This document shows, piece by piece, positions 23,223 through 23,451 of a stretch of DNA of 23,451 nucleotides. How positions within the stretch are numbered: position 1 is the stretch's first letter; each line of letters opens with the position of its first letter. This DNA is from JADFAK01 sp047615865 (lineage in GTDB: Bacteria; Bacteroidota; Bacteroidia; Flavobacteriales_D; Sanyastnellaceae): the NCBI GenBank assembly GCA_047615865.1, contig JBLHIB010000044.1:1-23451 (forward strand), read 5' to 3'. The position numbers were made by a program, and so were the translations under genes. Below the pieces are notes generated by a model. It was not told where the DNA came from, did not search any database, and worked only from the letters and a program-made list of their open reading frames with translations.

Positions 23223-23451
23223 TCCTCTTCTTTTTAGCTACAATTATTAATCTCGGTGAGTCATCGGTAAGTGAATCCAGTGAATATGAGCCAAAGACCG
23301 TTTCAATTTGAAAACCCGCGCTTTCTAGCATTGTTCTAAAATCCTCAAAGTGAAATAACTGAACACGTTCTTCAAACGATTGCTCAACTTCACCATCAAT
23401 TATCTTAATTCCCTTGCAAATATGACCATTTCGCACGTCTTTAGAAATGGA
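23203..23451 (-). CDS. C-terminal part of a SAM-dependent methyltransferase (partial)
   Basis: The frame is open to the window edge, so the 5' part is missing. The visible 82 residues end a class I SAM methyltransferase: FHFEDFRTMLESAGFQIETV is the usual helix-strand before the last strands, and GSYSLDSLTDDSPRLIIVAKKKR is the classic 'G.y....f...Sprliivakk' ending. The SAM-binding Gly-rich motif would lie outside the window, and the substrate cannot be told. A GTG at 23436 could be mistaken for a start, but the frame continues upstream of it with no stop and the domain would be far too short. The stop overlaps the ZIP transporter start by 20 bp, indicating a shared transcript. Confidence 0.82.
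   Translation of the reverse strand, partial: SISKDVRNGHICKGIKIIDGEVEQSFEERVQLFHFEDFRTMLESAGFQIETVFGSYSLDSLTDDSPRLIIVAKKKRNAPIVD

Overview
The window reads as ordinary chromosome of a marine-type member of the Bacteroidota, most likely order Flavobacteriales. The evidence is the set of lineage-typical proteins (DUF6702, a GWxTD-domain protein, a ComEC of about 700 residues without a metallo-beta-lactamase tail, a FabI of Bacteroidota type, a TPR/histidine-kinase-like regulator), mostly absent Shine-Dalgarno sequences, and -7 elements matching TAnnTTTG, one of them (upstream of tRNA-Ser) with a TTG exactly 19 nt further upstream. The genus is not determined; a Cryomorphaceae/Schleiferiaceae-like origin is only a guess.

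Layout. 1-2150: a partial minus-strand ORF, DUF6702 and endonuclease III in a tight plus-strand pair, and fabI converging on them. 2429-3850: a minus-strand FAD-linked oxidase. 4014-7859: a dipeptidyl peptidase IV and a POT di/tripeptide transporter, a plausible peptide-scavenging pair. 8032-10950: a secreted thioredoxin-like protein, citrate synthase and a short enoyl-CoA hydratase-family protein whose start codon lies just behind a terminator. 11007-12864: a minus-strand operon of an unknown small protein and a TPR/histidine-kinase-like membrane protein that has lost its phosphoacceptor histidine. 12865-14176: 1.3 kb with no convincing gene but with diverged repeats and possible relic reading frames. 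14177-14335: a complete tRNA-Ser(UGA) unit (promoter, gene, terminator). 14422-19102: GWxTD protein, family 2 glycosyltransferase (TTG start) and comEC. 19038-19782: a small conserved protein and a CheY-like receiver domain with Glu in place of the phosphoacceptor Asp. 19900-20760: HMG-CoA-lyase-family enzyme. 20761-21268: about 500 nt without a clear gene. 21269-23451: GRAM-domain protein, 2-Cys peroxiredoxin, ZIP metal transporter and the end of a SAM methyltransferase, all on the minus strand.

No mobile element, CRISPR array, phage module or defence island is visible, and I do not see a clear new multi-gene system. The points most worth a second look are two apparently non-phosphorylatable two-component proteins (the W366 pseudokinase and the E52 receiver), the endonuclease III without iron-sulfur cysteines, the 1.3-kb relic region with its transition-only repeat, and several well-formed leader hairpins.
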